In this document: piece after piece, positions 5,987-16,448 of the stretch | Position numbering within the stretch: the stretch's first letter is position 1 | Layout: each line of letters begins with the position of its first letter | Source: Pseudomonadota bacterium | Lineage (GTDB): Bacteria > Pseudomonadota > Alphaproteobacteria > Azospirillales > Azospirillaceae | NCBI GenBank assembly: GCA_023416455.1 | Contig: JAEZHQ010000076.1 | Location: 1-18,638, forward strand | DNA length: 18,638 nucleotides | Reading direction: 5' to 3' | Notes under the pieces: generated by a model | What the model was told of the DNA's origin: nothing | Databases searched by the model: none | Seen by the model: the letters and a program-made list of their open reading frames with translations, nothing else | Translations under genes and position numbers: made by a program

Positions 5987-6691
5987 TCACGCCGGCTTGC
6001 TGTCCAGCGCGTAGCCGGCCGACCGCACGGTGCGGATCAGGTCGGTCTCGTTCTCGTCGTTCATCGCCTTGCGCAGGCGGCGGATGTGGACGTCCACGGT
6101 GCGCGGCTCGACATAGACGTCGTGCCCCCACACCAGATCGAGCAGCTGCTCGCGCGAGAAGACCCGCCCGGGATGCTGCATGAAATGGCGCAGCAGCCGG
6201 AACTCGGTCGGCCCCAGATGCACGTCGCGGCCGTTGCGGCGCACCCGGTGGGCGGCGAGATCCATGGTCACGTCGGCGAAGGTCAGGGTCTCGCCGGTCA
6301 TGCCCGGCGAGGTGCGGCGCAGCACCGCGCGCATGCGCGCCACCAGCTCGGTCGGTGAGAAGGGCTTGGTGATGTAGTCGTCGGCGCCCGAGTTCAGGCC
6401 GCGCACCCGGTCGCCCTCCTCGCCGCGGGCGGTCAGCATGATGATGGGGATCTCGCGCATCCGGGCGTTGCGGCGCATCTGCCGGCACACCTCCAGGCCG
6501 GACATCAGCGGCAGCATCCAGTCCAGCAGCACGATGTTGGGGGTCTGCTCGCCGGCCAGCAGCAGCGCCTCCTCGCCGTCGCTGGCGGCGTTCACCCGGA
6601 AGCCTTCCTTCTCCAGGTTGTAGCGCAGCAGGGTCACGAGGTCGGCTTCGTCCTCGACGACGAGGACGAGCGGCTTCAGCGCCGAAGTCAT
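5987..6691 (-). CDS. phoB: Phosphate regulon response regulator PhoB
   Basis: A 234-residue OmpR/PhoB-family response regulator that binds PHO boxes when phosphorylated by PhoR under phosphate limitation. The receiver domain (about 6-120) has the acidic pair in VEDEAD, the phosphorylated Asp57 in LLDWMLP, Thr87 and Lys109 in ITKPFSP. The C-terminal winged HTH (about 135-230) contains LGPTEFRLLRHFMQHPGR and the recognition-helix segment EPRTVDVHIRRLRKAM. The length is normal for PhoB. Its ATG overlaps the phoU stop by 4 bases (ATGA), so translation is coupled and phoB is the last gene of the pst cluster. Through the PHO box before pstS it should activate its own operon. Confidence 0.97.
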   Translation of the reverse strand: MTSALKPLVLVVEDEADLVTLLRYNLEKEGFRVNAASDGEEALLLAGEQTPNIVLLDWMLPLMSGLEVCRQMRRNARMREIPIIMLTARGEEGDRVRGLNSGADDYITKPFSPTELVARMRAVLRRTSPGMTGETLTFADVTMDLAAHRVRRNGRDVHLGPTEFRLLRHFMQHPGRVFSREQLLDLVWGHDVYVEPRTVDVHIRRLRKAMNDENETDLIRTVRSAGYALDSKPA

Positions 6692-7446
6692 GCGTCCCCC
6701 ATTCCGGCCGCGCTGCCCGGCGGCGCCCCGTTCCCGGCCTCCGGGGACACCACGGCGTAGCTGCTGGCGTCGCTCTTCGGCCGCTCGTCGGCCAGCGGCA
6801 CCCCGACCACCAGGAAATGGATGGTTTCCGCGACGTTGGTGGCGTGGTCGCCGATCCGCTCCAGGTTCTTCGCCATGAACAGCAGGTGCGTGCAGGGCGT
6901 GATGGTGCGCGGGTCCTCCATCATGTCGGTGAGGATCTCGCGGAACAGGCCGGTGTAGAGGTCGTCCAGCTCCTCGTCGCGGGCGCGGGCGGCGACGGCC
7001 TTGGCCACGTCGCGCTCGGTGTAGGCGTCGAGCACGTCCTTCAGGATCGCCCCGACCAGCCGCCCCATGCGCGGCACGGCCGAGGCCGGCCGCACCGGCG
7101 GCAGCCGGGCGAGCGCCAGCGAGCGCTTGGCGATGTTCGCGGCGTAGTCGCCGATCCGCTCCAGGTCGGCGGCGATCTTCAGCGCCGAGACGATCTCGCG
7201 CAGGTCCCGCGCCATCGGCTGGCGCAGGGCGAGCAGCCGGACCACCTCGGCGTCGATGTCCCGCTCGTAGCCGTCGATGCGCCGGTCGGCCTCCATCACC
7301 TGGGCGGCCAGGGCGGCGTCGCGCCGCGCCACCGCCCGGAGGGCGGCCTCGACCTGGGCCTCGGCGACGCCGCCCATCTGCGTCACCAGGTTGGACAGGC
7401 GTTGCAGCTCCTGGGCGAAGGAGCGGACGATGTGTTCGCTGCTCAT
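6688..7446 (-). CDS. phoU: Phosphate signalling regulator PhoU
   Basis: A 252-residue cytoplasmic all-helical protein that connects the PstSCAB transporter to PhoR and keeps the regulon off when phosphate is plentiful. It has the two-fold PhoU repeat with its metal-binding helices, LERIGDYAANIAK at 95-107 and LERIGDHATNVAETIHFLV at 195-213. It starts at ATG 7446 behind GGAGAGACGGAG and follows pstB by 40 bases. After residue 220 it carries a Ser/Gly/Pro-rich tail of about 30 residues not needed for the fold, making it somewhat longer than the E. coli protein (241 residues). Its stop overlaps the phoB start. Confidence 0.96.
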   Translation of the reverse strand: MSSEHIVRSFAQELQRLSNLVTQMGGVAEAQVEAALRAVARRDAALAAQVMEADRRIDGYERDIDAEVVRLLALRQPMARDLREIVSALKIAADLERIGDYAANIAKRSLALARLPPVRPASAVPRMGRLVGAILKDVLDAYTERDVAKAVAARARDEELDDLYTGLFREILTDMMEDPRTITPCTHLLFMAKNLERIGDHATNVAETIHFLVVGVPLADERPKSDASSYAVVSPEAGNGAPPGSAAGMGDA

Positions 7447-7462
7447 GCTCCGTCTCTCCTCC

Positions 7463-7482
7463 GGGGGCGGGTCCGCGCCCCC
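7463..7482 (-). other. Hairpin between pstB and phoU
   Basis: GGGGGCG (7463-7469) pairs with CGCCCCC (7476-7482) over a 6-base loop. It lies in the 40-base gap just before the phoU ribosome site. No T-run follows, so it may mark a processing or stability boundary between the transporter and signalling parts of the transcript. Confidence 0.35.
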
Positions 7483-7486
7483 CGGC

Positions 7487-8302
<816 letters not shown>

Positions 8303-8307
8303 GGGGA

Positions 8308-9606
8308 TTACCACCGCCTCTCGAATTTCTTGCGCAGGAACACGGCCAGGCCGTTCATCAGGATGAGGAAGCCGAGCAGGATCATGATCGCCGCCGAGGT
8401 GCGCTCGGTGAAGGCCCGCTCGGGGCTGTCCGCCCACATGTAGATCTGGACCGGCAGGACCGTGGCGCTGTCGGTGAAGCCCTGCGGGACGTCCACGATG
8501 AAGGCCACCATGCCGATCATCAGCAGCGGCGCGGTCTCGCCCAGGGCGCGGGCGGTGCCGATGATGGTGCCGGTCAGGATGCCGGGCAGGGCCAGCGGCA
8601 GGACGTGGTGCATCACCGTCTGCAAGGGCGAGGCGCCGATGCCCAGAGCCGCCTCGCGGATCGACGGCGGCACCGACTTCAGCGCCACCCGCGAGGCGAT
8701 GATGATGACCGGCAGGGTCATCAGCGCCATCACCAGGCCGCCGACCAGCGGGGCCGAGCGCGGCATGCCGAAAAAGCCCAGGAACACCGCCAGGCCGAGC
8801 AGGCCGAAGATGATCGACGGCACCGCCGCGAGGTTGTTGATGTTCACCTCGATCAGGTCGGTCCAGCGGTTCTTCGGCGCGAACTCCTCCAGATAGACCG
8901 CGGCGGCGATCCCGATCGGCACCGACAGCAGCATGGTGACGACCAGCGTCAGGAAGGAGCCGACGATGGCGCCCCCGATGCCGGCCTGCTCGGGCTCGCG
9001 GCTGTCGCCGGCGCTGAACAGGGTGGTGTTGAAGCCCATGGCGATGGCGCCGTCGGCGGCCAGCCGGTCGATGGCGGCGATCTTGACGTCGTTCAGGCGG
9101 CGCTCGCTCTCCGGCACGTCGCGCGGGATGAAGCCCTTCATGAACTGGTCGACCTCGTCGTCGGCGCGGACCCAGACGGTCCGGCGGGTGCCGACGATGG
9201 AAGGGTCGGCCTTGACCATCGCCTCCAGCTCGTAGGGCGCGCCGGAGGACAGCAGGTCGTTCAGCGAGCGGCGGGTGGCGCGGTCGCCGGCCTCCGGCAC
9301 CTGGGCGTAGAGCGCCTGGCGCAGGATGGCCATGTAGTTGCGCTCCTCCACCTGGGTCTTGTCCAGGGTCACCTCGAGCCGGATCGTGGTCTGCCGGAAG
9401 GCCGTGTAGCCCTTGCCGACGATGGAGCCCAGCAGGACCAGGAGCATGACCGCGGCGAGGCCGACCGCGGCCACGCCGGCCAGCCGGAAGCGCCGTTCCG
9501 CGGCGTAGCGGCGGCGCAGGCGCCGGGCGAACGCCTCGCTCTGATGGTGGGACTTGGGAAGGGCGACCGTCATGGCCCGCTGATCCTGTTCCACGAGGTC
9601 AGTCAT
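8308..9606 (-). CDS. pstA: Phosphate ABC transporter permease PstA (DUF3333-containing)
   Basis: A 432-residue inner-membrane permease. After a basic cytoplasmic N-terminus and a first membrane segment (about 42-64), residues 65-210 form a soluble, presumably periplasmic insertion of the DUF3333 kind known from alphaproteobacterial PstA. The ABC permease core follows (about 210-430) with some six membrane segments and the EAA loop REAALGIGASPLQTVMHHVLP at 317-337, which docks on PstB. The E. coli protein is only about 296 residues, and the extra length is this insertion. The ATG at 9606 overlaps the pstC stop by 8 bases, so the two permeases are translationally coupled. Confidence 0.95.
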   Translation of the reverse strand: MTDLVEQDQRAMTVALPKSHHQSEAFARRLRRRYAAERRFRLAGVAAVGLAAVMLLVLLGSIVGKGYTAFRQTTIRLEVTLDKTQVEERNYMAILRQALYAQVPEAGDRATRRSLNDLLSSGAPYELEAMVKADPSIVGTRRTVWVRADDEVDQFMKGFIPRDVPESERRLNDVKIAAIDRLAADGAIAMGFNTTLFSAGDSREPEQAGIGGAIVGSFLTLVVTMLLSVPIGIAAAVYLEEFAPKNRWTDLIEVNINNLAAVPSIIFGLLGLAVFLGFFGMPRSAPLVGGLVMALMTLPVIIIASRVALKSVPPSIREAALGIGASPLQTVMHHVLPLALPGILTGTIIGTARALGETAPLLMIGMVAFIVDVPQGFTDSATVLPVQIYMWADSPERAFTERTSAAIMILLGFLILMNGLAVFLRKKFERRW

Positions 9607-10981
9607 ATTTCTCTCGGTATTTCTGGACCACCCGCAGGGCGACCATGTTGAGGGTGAGAGTCACGATGAACAGCACGAGGCCGAGCCCGAAGGCCGACAG
9701 CGTCTTGGGGCTGTCGAACTCCTGGTCGCCGACCAGAAGCGTGGCGATCTGGGTGGTCACGGTGGTCACCGCCTCCAGCGGGTTGGCCGTCAGGTTGGCG
9801 GTCAGGCCGGCCGCCATGGTGACGATCATCGTCTCGCCGATGGCGCGGCTGACCGCCAGCATGACCGCCGCCACGATGCCCGGCAGGGCGGCCGGCAGCA
9901 CCACCAGCCGGACCGTCTCCGACTTGGTGGCGCCCAGGCCGTAGGAGCCGTCGCGCAGAGACTGCGGCACGGCGTTGATGACGTCGTCCGACAGCGAGCT
10001 GACGAAGGGGATGATCATCACCCCCATGACCACGCCGGCCGCCAGCGCCGATTCCGAGCTGACGCCGAGGCCGAGGCTCTGGCCCAGGCCGCGCACGAAG
10101 GGCGCCATGGTGAGCGCCGCGAAGAAGCCGTAGACGACCGTCGGGATGCCGGCCAGCACCTCCAGGATCGGCTTCAGCCAGGTGCGCAGGCGCGGGTCGG
10201 CGTATTCGGACATGAAGATGGCGGCCATCAGGCCGACCGGCACCGCCACCGCCATGGCGATGATGGTGATCAGCAGCGTGCCGGCGAACAGCGGGACCGC
10301 GCCGAAGGAGCCCGAGGAGCCGACCTGGTCGGCGCGCATGGCCATCTGCGGGCTCCAGTGCGTGCCGAACAGGAACTCCAGCGGCGACACCACCGCGAAG
10401 AAGCGCATCGCCTCGAACAGGAGCGACAGCACGATGCCGACGGTGGTCAGGATGGCGACCAGCGAGCAGACGACCAGCGCCACCGAGACCGCGCGCTCCA
10501 CATGGTTGCGGGCGCGCAGGGCCGGGGTGATCCGCCGGCGGGCGTAGACCAGCCCGGCCACCGCCACGCTGGCCCCGATGACCAGCAGGCTCCAGTCGCC
10601 GAGCCCGCGCAGCCGCAGGTAATGCCCGGCCGCGGCGACCACCGCCGGATCGGGGTCGCGGCCGGTGGAGACGCCGTGCGCCAGGTTGAGGATGTCGGCG
10701 CGCAGCAGGTCGAGGGCCTGGCCGTCGACCGCGGTCAGGCGCTCCGGAAGGCCGGCCAGGACCATCTGCATGACCAGCCAGCCTTCCGCCGCGCCCCACA
10801 GCGCGAACAGAAGCAGGGCCGGCAGGCCGGCCCACAGCGCGACGTACAGGCCGTGATAGGACGGCACCGAGTGAAGCTCGACGATGCGGCCCCCGACCGA
10901 CGCGGCGGCGCGCGACCGTCCCATCTGGAAGCCGGCCACCGTGAGCAGGACGAGGATCAGAAGCAGAACCGTGAGCTGCAT
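9599..10981 (-). CDS. pstC: Phosphate ABC transporter permease PstC
   Basis: A 460-residue inner-membrane permease. The permease core is C-terminal (about 165-455), with the EAA loop LRDGSYGLGATKSETVRLVV at 342-361 and LPGIVAA just after. The first 160 residues are an extension with about three hydrophobic segments (3-18, 45-70, 130-146) and a soluble loop at about 75-125. E. coli PstC is about 319 residues. Long PstC forms of this kind occur in alphaproteobacteria and pair with long PstA. The ATG at 10981 has GGTGGG about 6 bases upstream. It is separated from pstS by 91 bases containing a hairpin and a PHO-box-like repeat. Confidence 0.95.
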   Translation of the reverse strand: MQLTVLLLILVLLTVAGFQMGRSRAAASVGGRIVELHSVPSYHGLYVALWAGLPALLLFALWGAAEGWLVMQMVLAGLPERLTAVDGQALDLLRADILNLAHGVSTGRDPDPAVVAAAGHYLRLRGLGDWSLLVIGASVAVAGLVYARRRITPALRARNHVERAVSVALVVCSLVAILTTVGIVLSLLFEAMRFFAVVSPLEFLFGTHWSPQMAMRADQVGSSGSFGAVPLFAGTLLITIIAMAVAVPVGLMAAIFMSEYADPRLRTWLKPILEVLAGIPTVVYGFFAALTMAPFVRGLGQSLGLGVSSESALAAGVVMGVMIIPFVSSLSDDVINAVPQSLRDGSYGLGATKSETVRLVVLPAALPGIVAAVMLAVSRAIGETMIVTMAAGLTANLTANPLEAVTTVTTQIATLLVGDQEFDSPKTLSAFGLGLVLFIVTLTLNMVALRVVQKYREKYD

Positions 10982-11001
10982 GGCGAACCCACCGAATGGA
11001 A

Positions 11002-11023
11002 GCAGCGGACAGGCATTGGACAG
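11002..11023 (-). promoter_or_regulatory. Possible second PHO box upstream of pstC
   Basis: On the minus strand two 11-base units follow each other, CTGTCCAATGC (11023-11013) and CTGTCCGCTGC (11012-11002). Both have CTGTC in the PHO-box register of 11 bases, but C replaces the usual A after it. It ends 20 bases before the pstC start, leaving little room for a -10 and leader. It could give extra PhoB-dependent expression of the permease genes, or be a coincidence. Confidence 0.3.
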
Positions 11024-11033
11024 TATACGGGAA

Positions 11034-11062
11034 GCCGGCGGCCTCCAGGGGAAACCGCCGGC
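11034..11062 (-). other. Hairpin between pstS and pstC
   Basis: GCCGGCGG (11034-11041) and CCGCCGGC (11055-11062) form a perfect 8-bp stem with a 13-base loop, 10 bases past the pstS stop, with no T-run. In binding-protein transporter operons such a hairpin commonly protects the upstream message, so the binding protein is made in excess over the permeases. That role is inferred here. Confidence 0.5.
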
Positions 11063-11072
11063 CCCGGCCGGA

Positions 11073-12116
11073 TCAGAGCTTGAGCGGAGCCAGGTCGAGC
11101 GCCGCGGCCCGGGCCGCGTCGCGTTCGGCCTTGGGCAGCGGGATCAGGCCCTTGTCGGCAAGGTAGCCGTCCTCTCCCATGGCCCGCTCGGCGGTGAACT
11201 CGGCGATGAACTCGCGGATGCCCGGGATGATGCCGGCGTGCGCGGTCTTCACATAGACGAACAGCGAGCGGGCAACCTCGTACTGGCCCGAGGCCACCGT
11301 CTCCGGCGACAGCTCGACGCCGTCCATCCGGGCGGTCTGGAGCTTGTCGCGGTTCTGGTCGAAGAAGCTGTAGCCGAACACGCCGAAGGCGTCGGGGTTG
11401 GCGGTCAGCTTCTGGACGATCAGGTTGTCGTTCTCGCCGGCCTCGACGTAGCCGCCGTCCTCGCGGATCGACAGGCAGACCCTCTCGCGGGCCTTCCCGT
11501 CGGCGACCAGCTCCTTGACCGCTGCCACCTTCTTGCAGCCTTCGAGCATCACCAGCTCGTTGAAGCTGTCGCGGGTGCCGGAGGTCGGGGGCGGGCCGAG
11601 CACCTCGATCTCCGTGTTGGGGAGCTTGGGATCGATGTCCGACCACCGGCGATGGGGATTGGCGACCAGCTTGCCGTCGACCGGCACCTCCTTGGCCAGC
11701 GCCTTCCACAGGATCTCGGTGGTCATGTCCAGCGGCGGGGCCTTCTTGGACGAGGCCAGCGCGATGCCGTCGAAGCCGATCTTCAGCTCGGAGATCCCGG
11801 TGACGCCGTTGGCGGCGCACTGCTCGACCTCGGACGCCTTGATGCGGCGCGAGGCGTTGGCGACGTCCGGATGCTGCGGGCCGACCCCCGCGCAGAACAG
11901 CTTCAGCCCGCCGCCGGTGCCGGTGGACTCCACCACCGGGGTCTTGAAGCCGCCGCCCTTGCCGAAAGCCTCGGCCACGGCGGTGGTGAAGGGGAAGACG
12001 GTCGAGGAACCGACGGCACGGATCCGGTCGCGCGACTGGGCGCCGGCCACCCCCGCGAAGGCGGTGGAAAGGGCCACGGCCGCCGCCGCGGCGAGGGCGA
12101 GCTTCCTGGTGATCAC
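11073..12116 (-). CDS. pstS: Periplasmic phosphate-binding protein PstS
   Basis: A 347-residue exported protein that captures phosphate and delivers it to PstC/PstA. The signal peptide spans about 1-26 (RK, hydrophobic run, cleavage after AGA). Phosphate-binding loops are visible: AVGSSTVFPF at 34-43, ESTGTGGGLKLFC at 63-75, SRRIKASE at 89-96, and PTSGTRDSF at 177-185. Cys75 and Cys100 could form a disulfide. It belongs to the longer PstS group typical of alphaproteobacteria. The start is GTG at 12116 with GGAGGG about 7 bases upstream. The gene sits directly after phoR and behind a PHO box, so it should be the first gene strongly induced when phosphate runs out. Confidence 0.96.
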   Translation of the reverse strand: MITRKLALAAAAAVALSTAFAGVAGAQSRDRIRAVGSSTVFPFTTAVAEAFGKGGGFKTPVVESTGTGGGLKLFCAGVGPQHPDVANASRRIKASEVEQCAANGVTGISELKIGFDGIALASSKKAPPLDMTTEILWKALAKEVPVDGKLVANPHRRWSDIDPKLPNTEIEVLGPPPTSGTRDSFNELVMLEGCKKVAAVKELVADGKARERVCLSIREDGGYVEAGENDNLIVQKLTANPDAFGVFGYSFFDQNRDKLQTARMDGVELSPETVASGQYEVARSLFVYVKTAHAGIIPGIREFIAEFTAERAMGEDGYLADKGLIPLPKAERDAARAAALDLAPLKL

Positions 12117-12174
12117 GTAAATCCCTCCGGTGTCCCGATTGGCGGTCGGGGCGGGGAACGCAGCCGCGCCCGCC

Positions 12175-12209
12175 CCCGGCGAGCCGCCGGTTCCCGGCCG
12201 CTCGCCGGG
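12175..12209 (-). promoter_or_regulatory. Strong hairpin in the pstS leader
   Basis: CCCGGCGAGC (12175-12184) pairs with GCTCGCCGGG (12200-12209); inside it, after one C-C mismatch, GCCGG pairs with CCGGC around a TTC loop. This gives 15 pairs in 35 bases. It lies between the PHO box and the pstS ribosome site, with no T-run. If the -10 is TAACGT (12218-12213), it would be the very 5' end of the message and could protect it from decay. Confidence 0.5.
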
Positions 12210-12246
12210 CGGACGTTAGCGGGCGACGGCGACCGGCCGGTTACGG

Positions 12247-12268
12247 TTTCATGACAGTTTCATGACGG
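12247..12268 (-). promoter_or_regulatory. PHO box controlling pstS, overlapping the phoR stop
   Basis: Two 11-base direct repeats on the minus strand, CCGTCATGAAA (12268-12258) and CTGTCATGAAA (12257-12247), match the PhoB-binding consensus (CTGTCAT, A/T-rich spacer, CTGTCA) almost perfectly. A third, degenerate unit begins CCGTAAC at 12246. The site encodes the last phoR residues and contains its stop codon. TAACGT (12218-12213) is a possible -10. Confidence 0.85.
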
Positions 12269-13808
12269 CGCTTTTCCGCGCCGGCGCCCCGCCCGCGGGC
12301 GCGATGGGCAGGTAGACGGTGAAGGTGCTGCCCACCCCGACCTCGCTCTCGATGGTGAGGCGGCCGCGGTGGCGGTTCAGGATGTGCTTGACGATGGCGA
12401 GCCCGAGGCCGGTGCCCCCCATCGCCCGCGACCGCGCGGCGTCGACGCGGTAGAAGCGCTCGGTCAGGCGCGGCAGGTGGGTGCGGGCGATGCCCTCGCC
12501 GTGGTCGCGCACCGCAACGGCCATCATGGGGCGGCCGCGCCCCCCCCTCCCCGCCAGCGCCGGCGGGCCGGCGAACCCCACCACCGTGCCGTCGGCGATG
12601 GCGACCGTGACCGTCACGTCGGTGCCCTCGCGGGTGTATTTGATGGCGTTGCTGACGAGATTCTGGAACACCTGGGTCAGTTGGTCCTCGTCGCCGACCA
12701 CCGGGGGCAGCCCGTCCGGCGCCTCCAGCCGCAGCCGGATGCCGCGGGCGGCCGCCTTCAGCTCCAGCGCGGCCATCACGCCGTCCAGCCGATCCAGCAC
12801 GTCGACCCGCCCGGACGGCGGCATGTGCTCGTCCAGCTCGATGCGCGACAGCGACAGCAGGTCGTTGACCAGACGGGCCATGCGGCTCGCCTGGTCGTGC
12901 ATGATGGCGAGGAAGCGGTCCTGCGCCTCCGGGTCGTCGCGGGCCGGGCCGCGCAGCGTCTCGATGAAGCCGAGCAGGGAGGAGAGCGGGGTGCGCAGCT
13001 CGTGGCTGGCGTTGGCGATGAAATCGGCCCGCATCTGCTCCGACCGGCGCAGCGCGGTGATGTCGTGCAGGGTCAGGATGGCCATCCGCCCCGCGCCCGG
13101 TTCCGGCGGCGTCGCACTCCGGCCGCCGTCCGGCGGCGCCACACTTTGGCCGCCCTCCGGCGGCGCCACACTCTGGCCGCCGTCCGGCGGCGGGGGCCGG
13201 CGCCGGAAGGGCTTGACCCGGACCTCGAACAGGCGTTCCACCGGGACCGGCAGGGAGAATTCGACGATCCGCGAGGCCGCCCCGCCGAGCACCGCGTCCA
13301 CCGCCTCCAGGACGCCGGGGTTGCGCAGCGACTCGGCGAGGTCGCGGCCGATGATGCGGTCGCCGAACAGGCCGCGCGCCGCCTGGTTGGCCAGCACCCC
13401 CCGGCGGTCGGCGCCGACCAGGACCAGCGGGTCGTGCAGCGCCTCGACGATCGATTCACTGACGTCCAGCTCCGCCCGGACCCGTTCGGTCCGCCGCGCC
13501 ATGTCCCGGTGCAGCCGCACCGCCGCCGCCGCCAGCGCGCGCAGCGGGGGCGAGGCGGCGGCCGGCGGGAGCGGCGGGTCGGCCTCTTCCGCCAGCCGCC
13601 CCACATAGCCGGCCATCGCCAGCATCTCGCGCCGGTGCAGGCGCAGGAGCAGCGCCACCCCGGCCAGCGCCATCGCCCCGCCGAGCACGGCGGCCGCCGG
13701 CCTCACCCCGCCCTGGACGACGAGCAGGGCCAGGGCGGCCAGCAGGGGCGCCAGGATCAGCGCGGCGGCAAGCGTCAACCGGACGGGCGGCATCCCTTTG
13801 GGCGTCAT
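12249..13808 (-). CDS. phoR: Phosphate regulon sensor histidine kinase PhoR
   Basis: A 519-residue membrane histidine kinase that phosphorylates PhoB when phosphate is low. It has two close membrane segments (about 11-31 and 37-55), no large periplasmic domain, a PAS-type domain (about 115-255), and a complete kinase: H-box ASHELRTPLSSLLGF with His269, N-box QNLVSNAIKY at 382-391, G1 VRDHGEGI at 433-440, and G2 GGTGLGLAIVKHIL at 464-477. This is the usual PhoR layout. Unusual is a Pro/Gly-rich insert at 205-240 inside the PAS region, built from 9-residue repeats, and a Gly/Ala/Arg-rich insert at about 413-427. The ATG at 13808 has GAGGA about 9 bases upstream. Its 3' end contains the PHO box for pstS. 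Confidence 0.95.
   Translation of the reverse strand: MTPKGMPPVRLTLAAALILAPLLAALALLVVQGGVRPAAAVLGGAMALAGVALLLRLHRREMLAMAGYVGRLAEEADPPLPPAAASPPLRALAAAAVRLHRDMARRTERVRAELDVSESIVEALHDPLVLVGADRRGVLANQAARGLFGDRIIGRDLAESLRNPGVLEAVDAVLGGAASRIVEFSLPVPVERLFEVRVKPFRRRPPPPDGGQSVAPPEGGQSVAPPDGGRSATPPEPGAGRMAILTLHDITALRRSEQMRADFIANASHELRTPLSSLLGFIETLRGPARDDPEAQDRFLAIMHDQASRMARLVNDLLSLSRIELDEHMPPSGRVDVLDRLDGVMAALELKAAARGIRLRLEAPDGLPPVVGDEDQLTQVFQNLVSNAIKYTREGTDVTVTVAIADGTVVGFAGPPALAGRGGRGRPMMAVAVRDHGEGIARTHLPRLTERFYRVDAARSRAMGGTGLGLAIVKHILNRHRGRLTIESEVGVGSTFTVYLPIAPAGGAPARKSAVMKLS
13105..13185 (-). repeat. Three in-frame 27-bp tandem repeats inside phoR
   Basis: The period is exactly 27 bases, with units beginning at 13105, 13132 and 13159 and a partial fourth from 13186. 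Units differ at a few positions. Being a multiple of three, they add 9-residue blocks to PhoR: PPDGGQSVA, PPEGGQSVA, PPDGGRSAT. They lie between strands of the PAS domain and just before the strand leading to the kinase, so they should form a flexible loop. Copy number may vary between strains by slippage. Confidence 0.8.
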
Positions 13809-13885
13809 GGTCGGCGATCCTCGGCGGCGGGAGCGGGCGGCCGGAGCGGGCGGCGGTCCCCGACCGGCGGGTGCCCGTCACACAC

Positions 13886-13929
13886 GATCAACGCAGCATC
13901 AACGCCGGATCAACACAGGATCAACACAG
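13886..13929. repeat. Four tandem 11-bp repeats upstream of phoR
   Basis: Four contiguous 11-base units: GATCAACGCAG (13886-13896), CATCAACGCCG (13897-13907), GATCAACACAG (13908-13918) and GATCAACACAG (13919-13929). The last two are identical. On the minus strand the unit reads CTGTGTTGATC. The 11-base period keeps each unit on the same face of the helix, as in PHO boxes and other OmpR-family sites. The array ends 77 bases before the phoR start. Confidence 0.75.
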
Positions 13930-13931
13930 GC

Positions 13932-13956
13932 GGGGGGCCGGTCCGCCCGGCCCCCC
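13932..13956 (-). terminator. GC-rich hairpin after maeB
   Basis: GGGGGGCCGG (13932-13941) pairs perfectly with CCGGCCCCCC (13947-13956) across a 5-base loop, 24 bases past the maeB stop. No T-run follows; the 11-bp repeats begin immediately. It probably separates maeB from phoR as a strong but non-classical transcript end. Confidence 0.5.
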
Positions 13957-13980
13957 TCACGCGCGGTCCGGCCCCGGCCC

Positions 13981-16251
<2,271 letters not shown>

Positions 16252-16332
16252 GGGAGTTTCGGATCCTGGAAACGGGAACGGGCGCACTGCCGGTCGTCTT
16301 CTTGGGGAGGGATGCCGGCGACAAGGCCGCGG

Positions 16333-16362
16333 ATGTTATCCCTCTCTCGCGCCCCCCGCCAG
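16333..16362 (-). promoter_or_regulatory. Possible maeB promoter
   Basis: On the minus strand CTGGCG (16362-16357) and TAACAT (16338-16333) are 18 bases apart, about 80 bases before the maeB start. The match is modest and no other candidate in the 197-base gap is better. Confidence 0.25.
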
Positions 16363-16377
16363 TGGGCGATGCCCCCT

Positions 16378-16398
16378 TTCCGCACGATTCATGCGGAA
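16378..16398 (-). terminator. Hairpin after the creatininase-family gene
   Basis: TTCCGCA (16378-16384) and TGCGGAA (16392-16398) form a perfect 7-bp stem with a 7-base loop, 50 bases past the stop. A second, bulged palindrome (GTACGCG / CGCGTTAC) lies at 16407-16427. Neither has a T-run, so this is a weak or Rho-assisted end, or a site for DNA binding upstream of maeB. Confidence 0.3.
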
Positions 16399-16448
16399 TC
16401 CGCTTCGTACGCGACACATCGCGTTACGCGCACATCCGAGCCCTTCCT

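Noticed and set aside
8303..8437. Upstream extension of PstB to 8437.
   Set aside because: It runs into the 3' end of pstA, and conserved PstB begins after ATG 8302.
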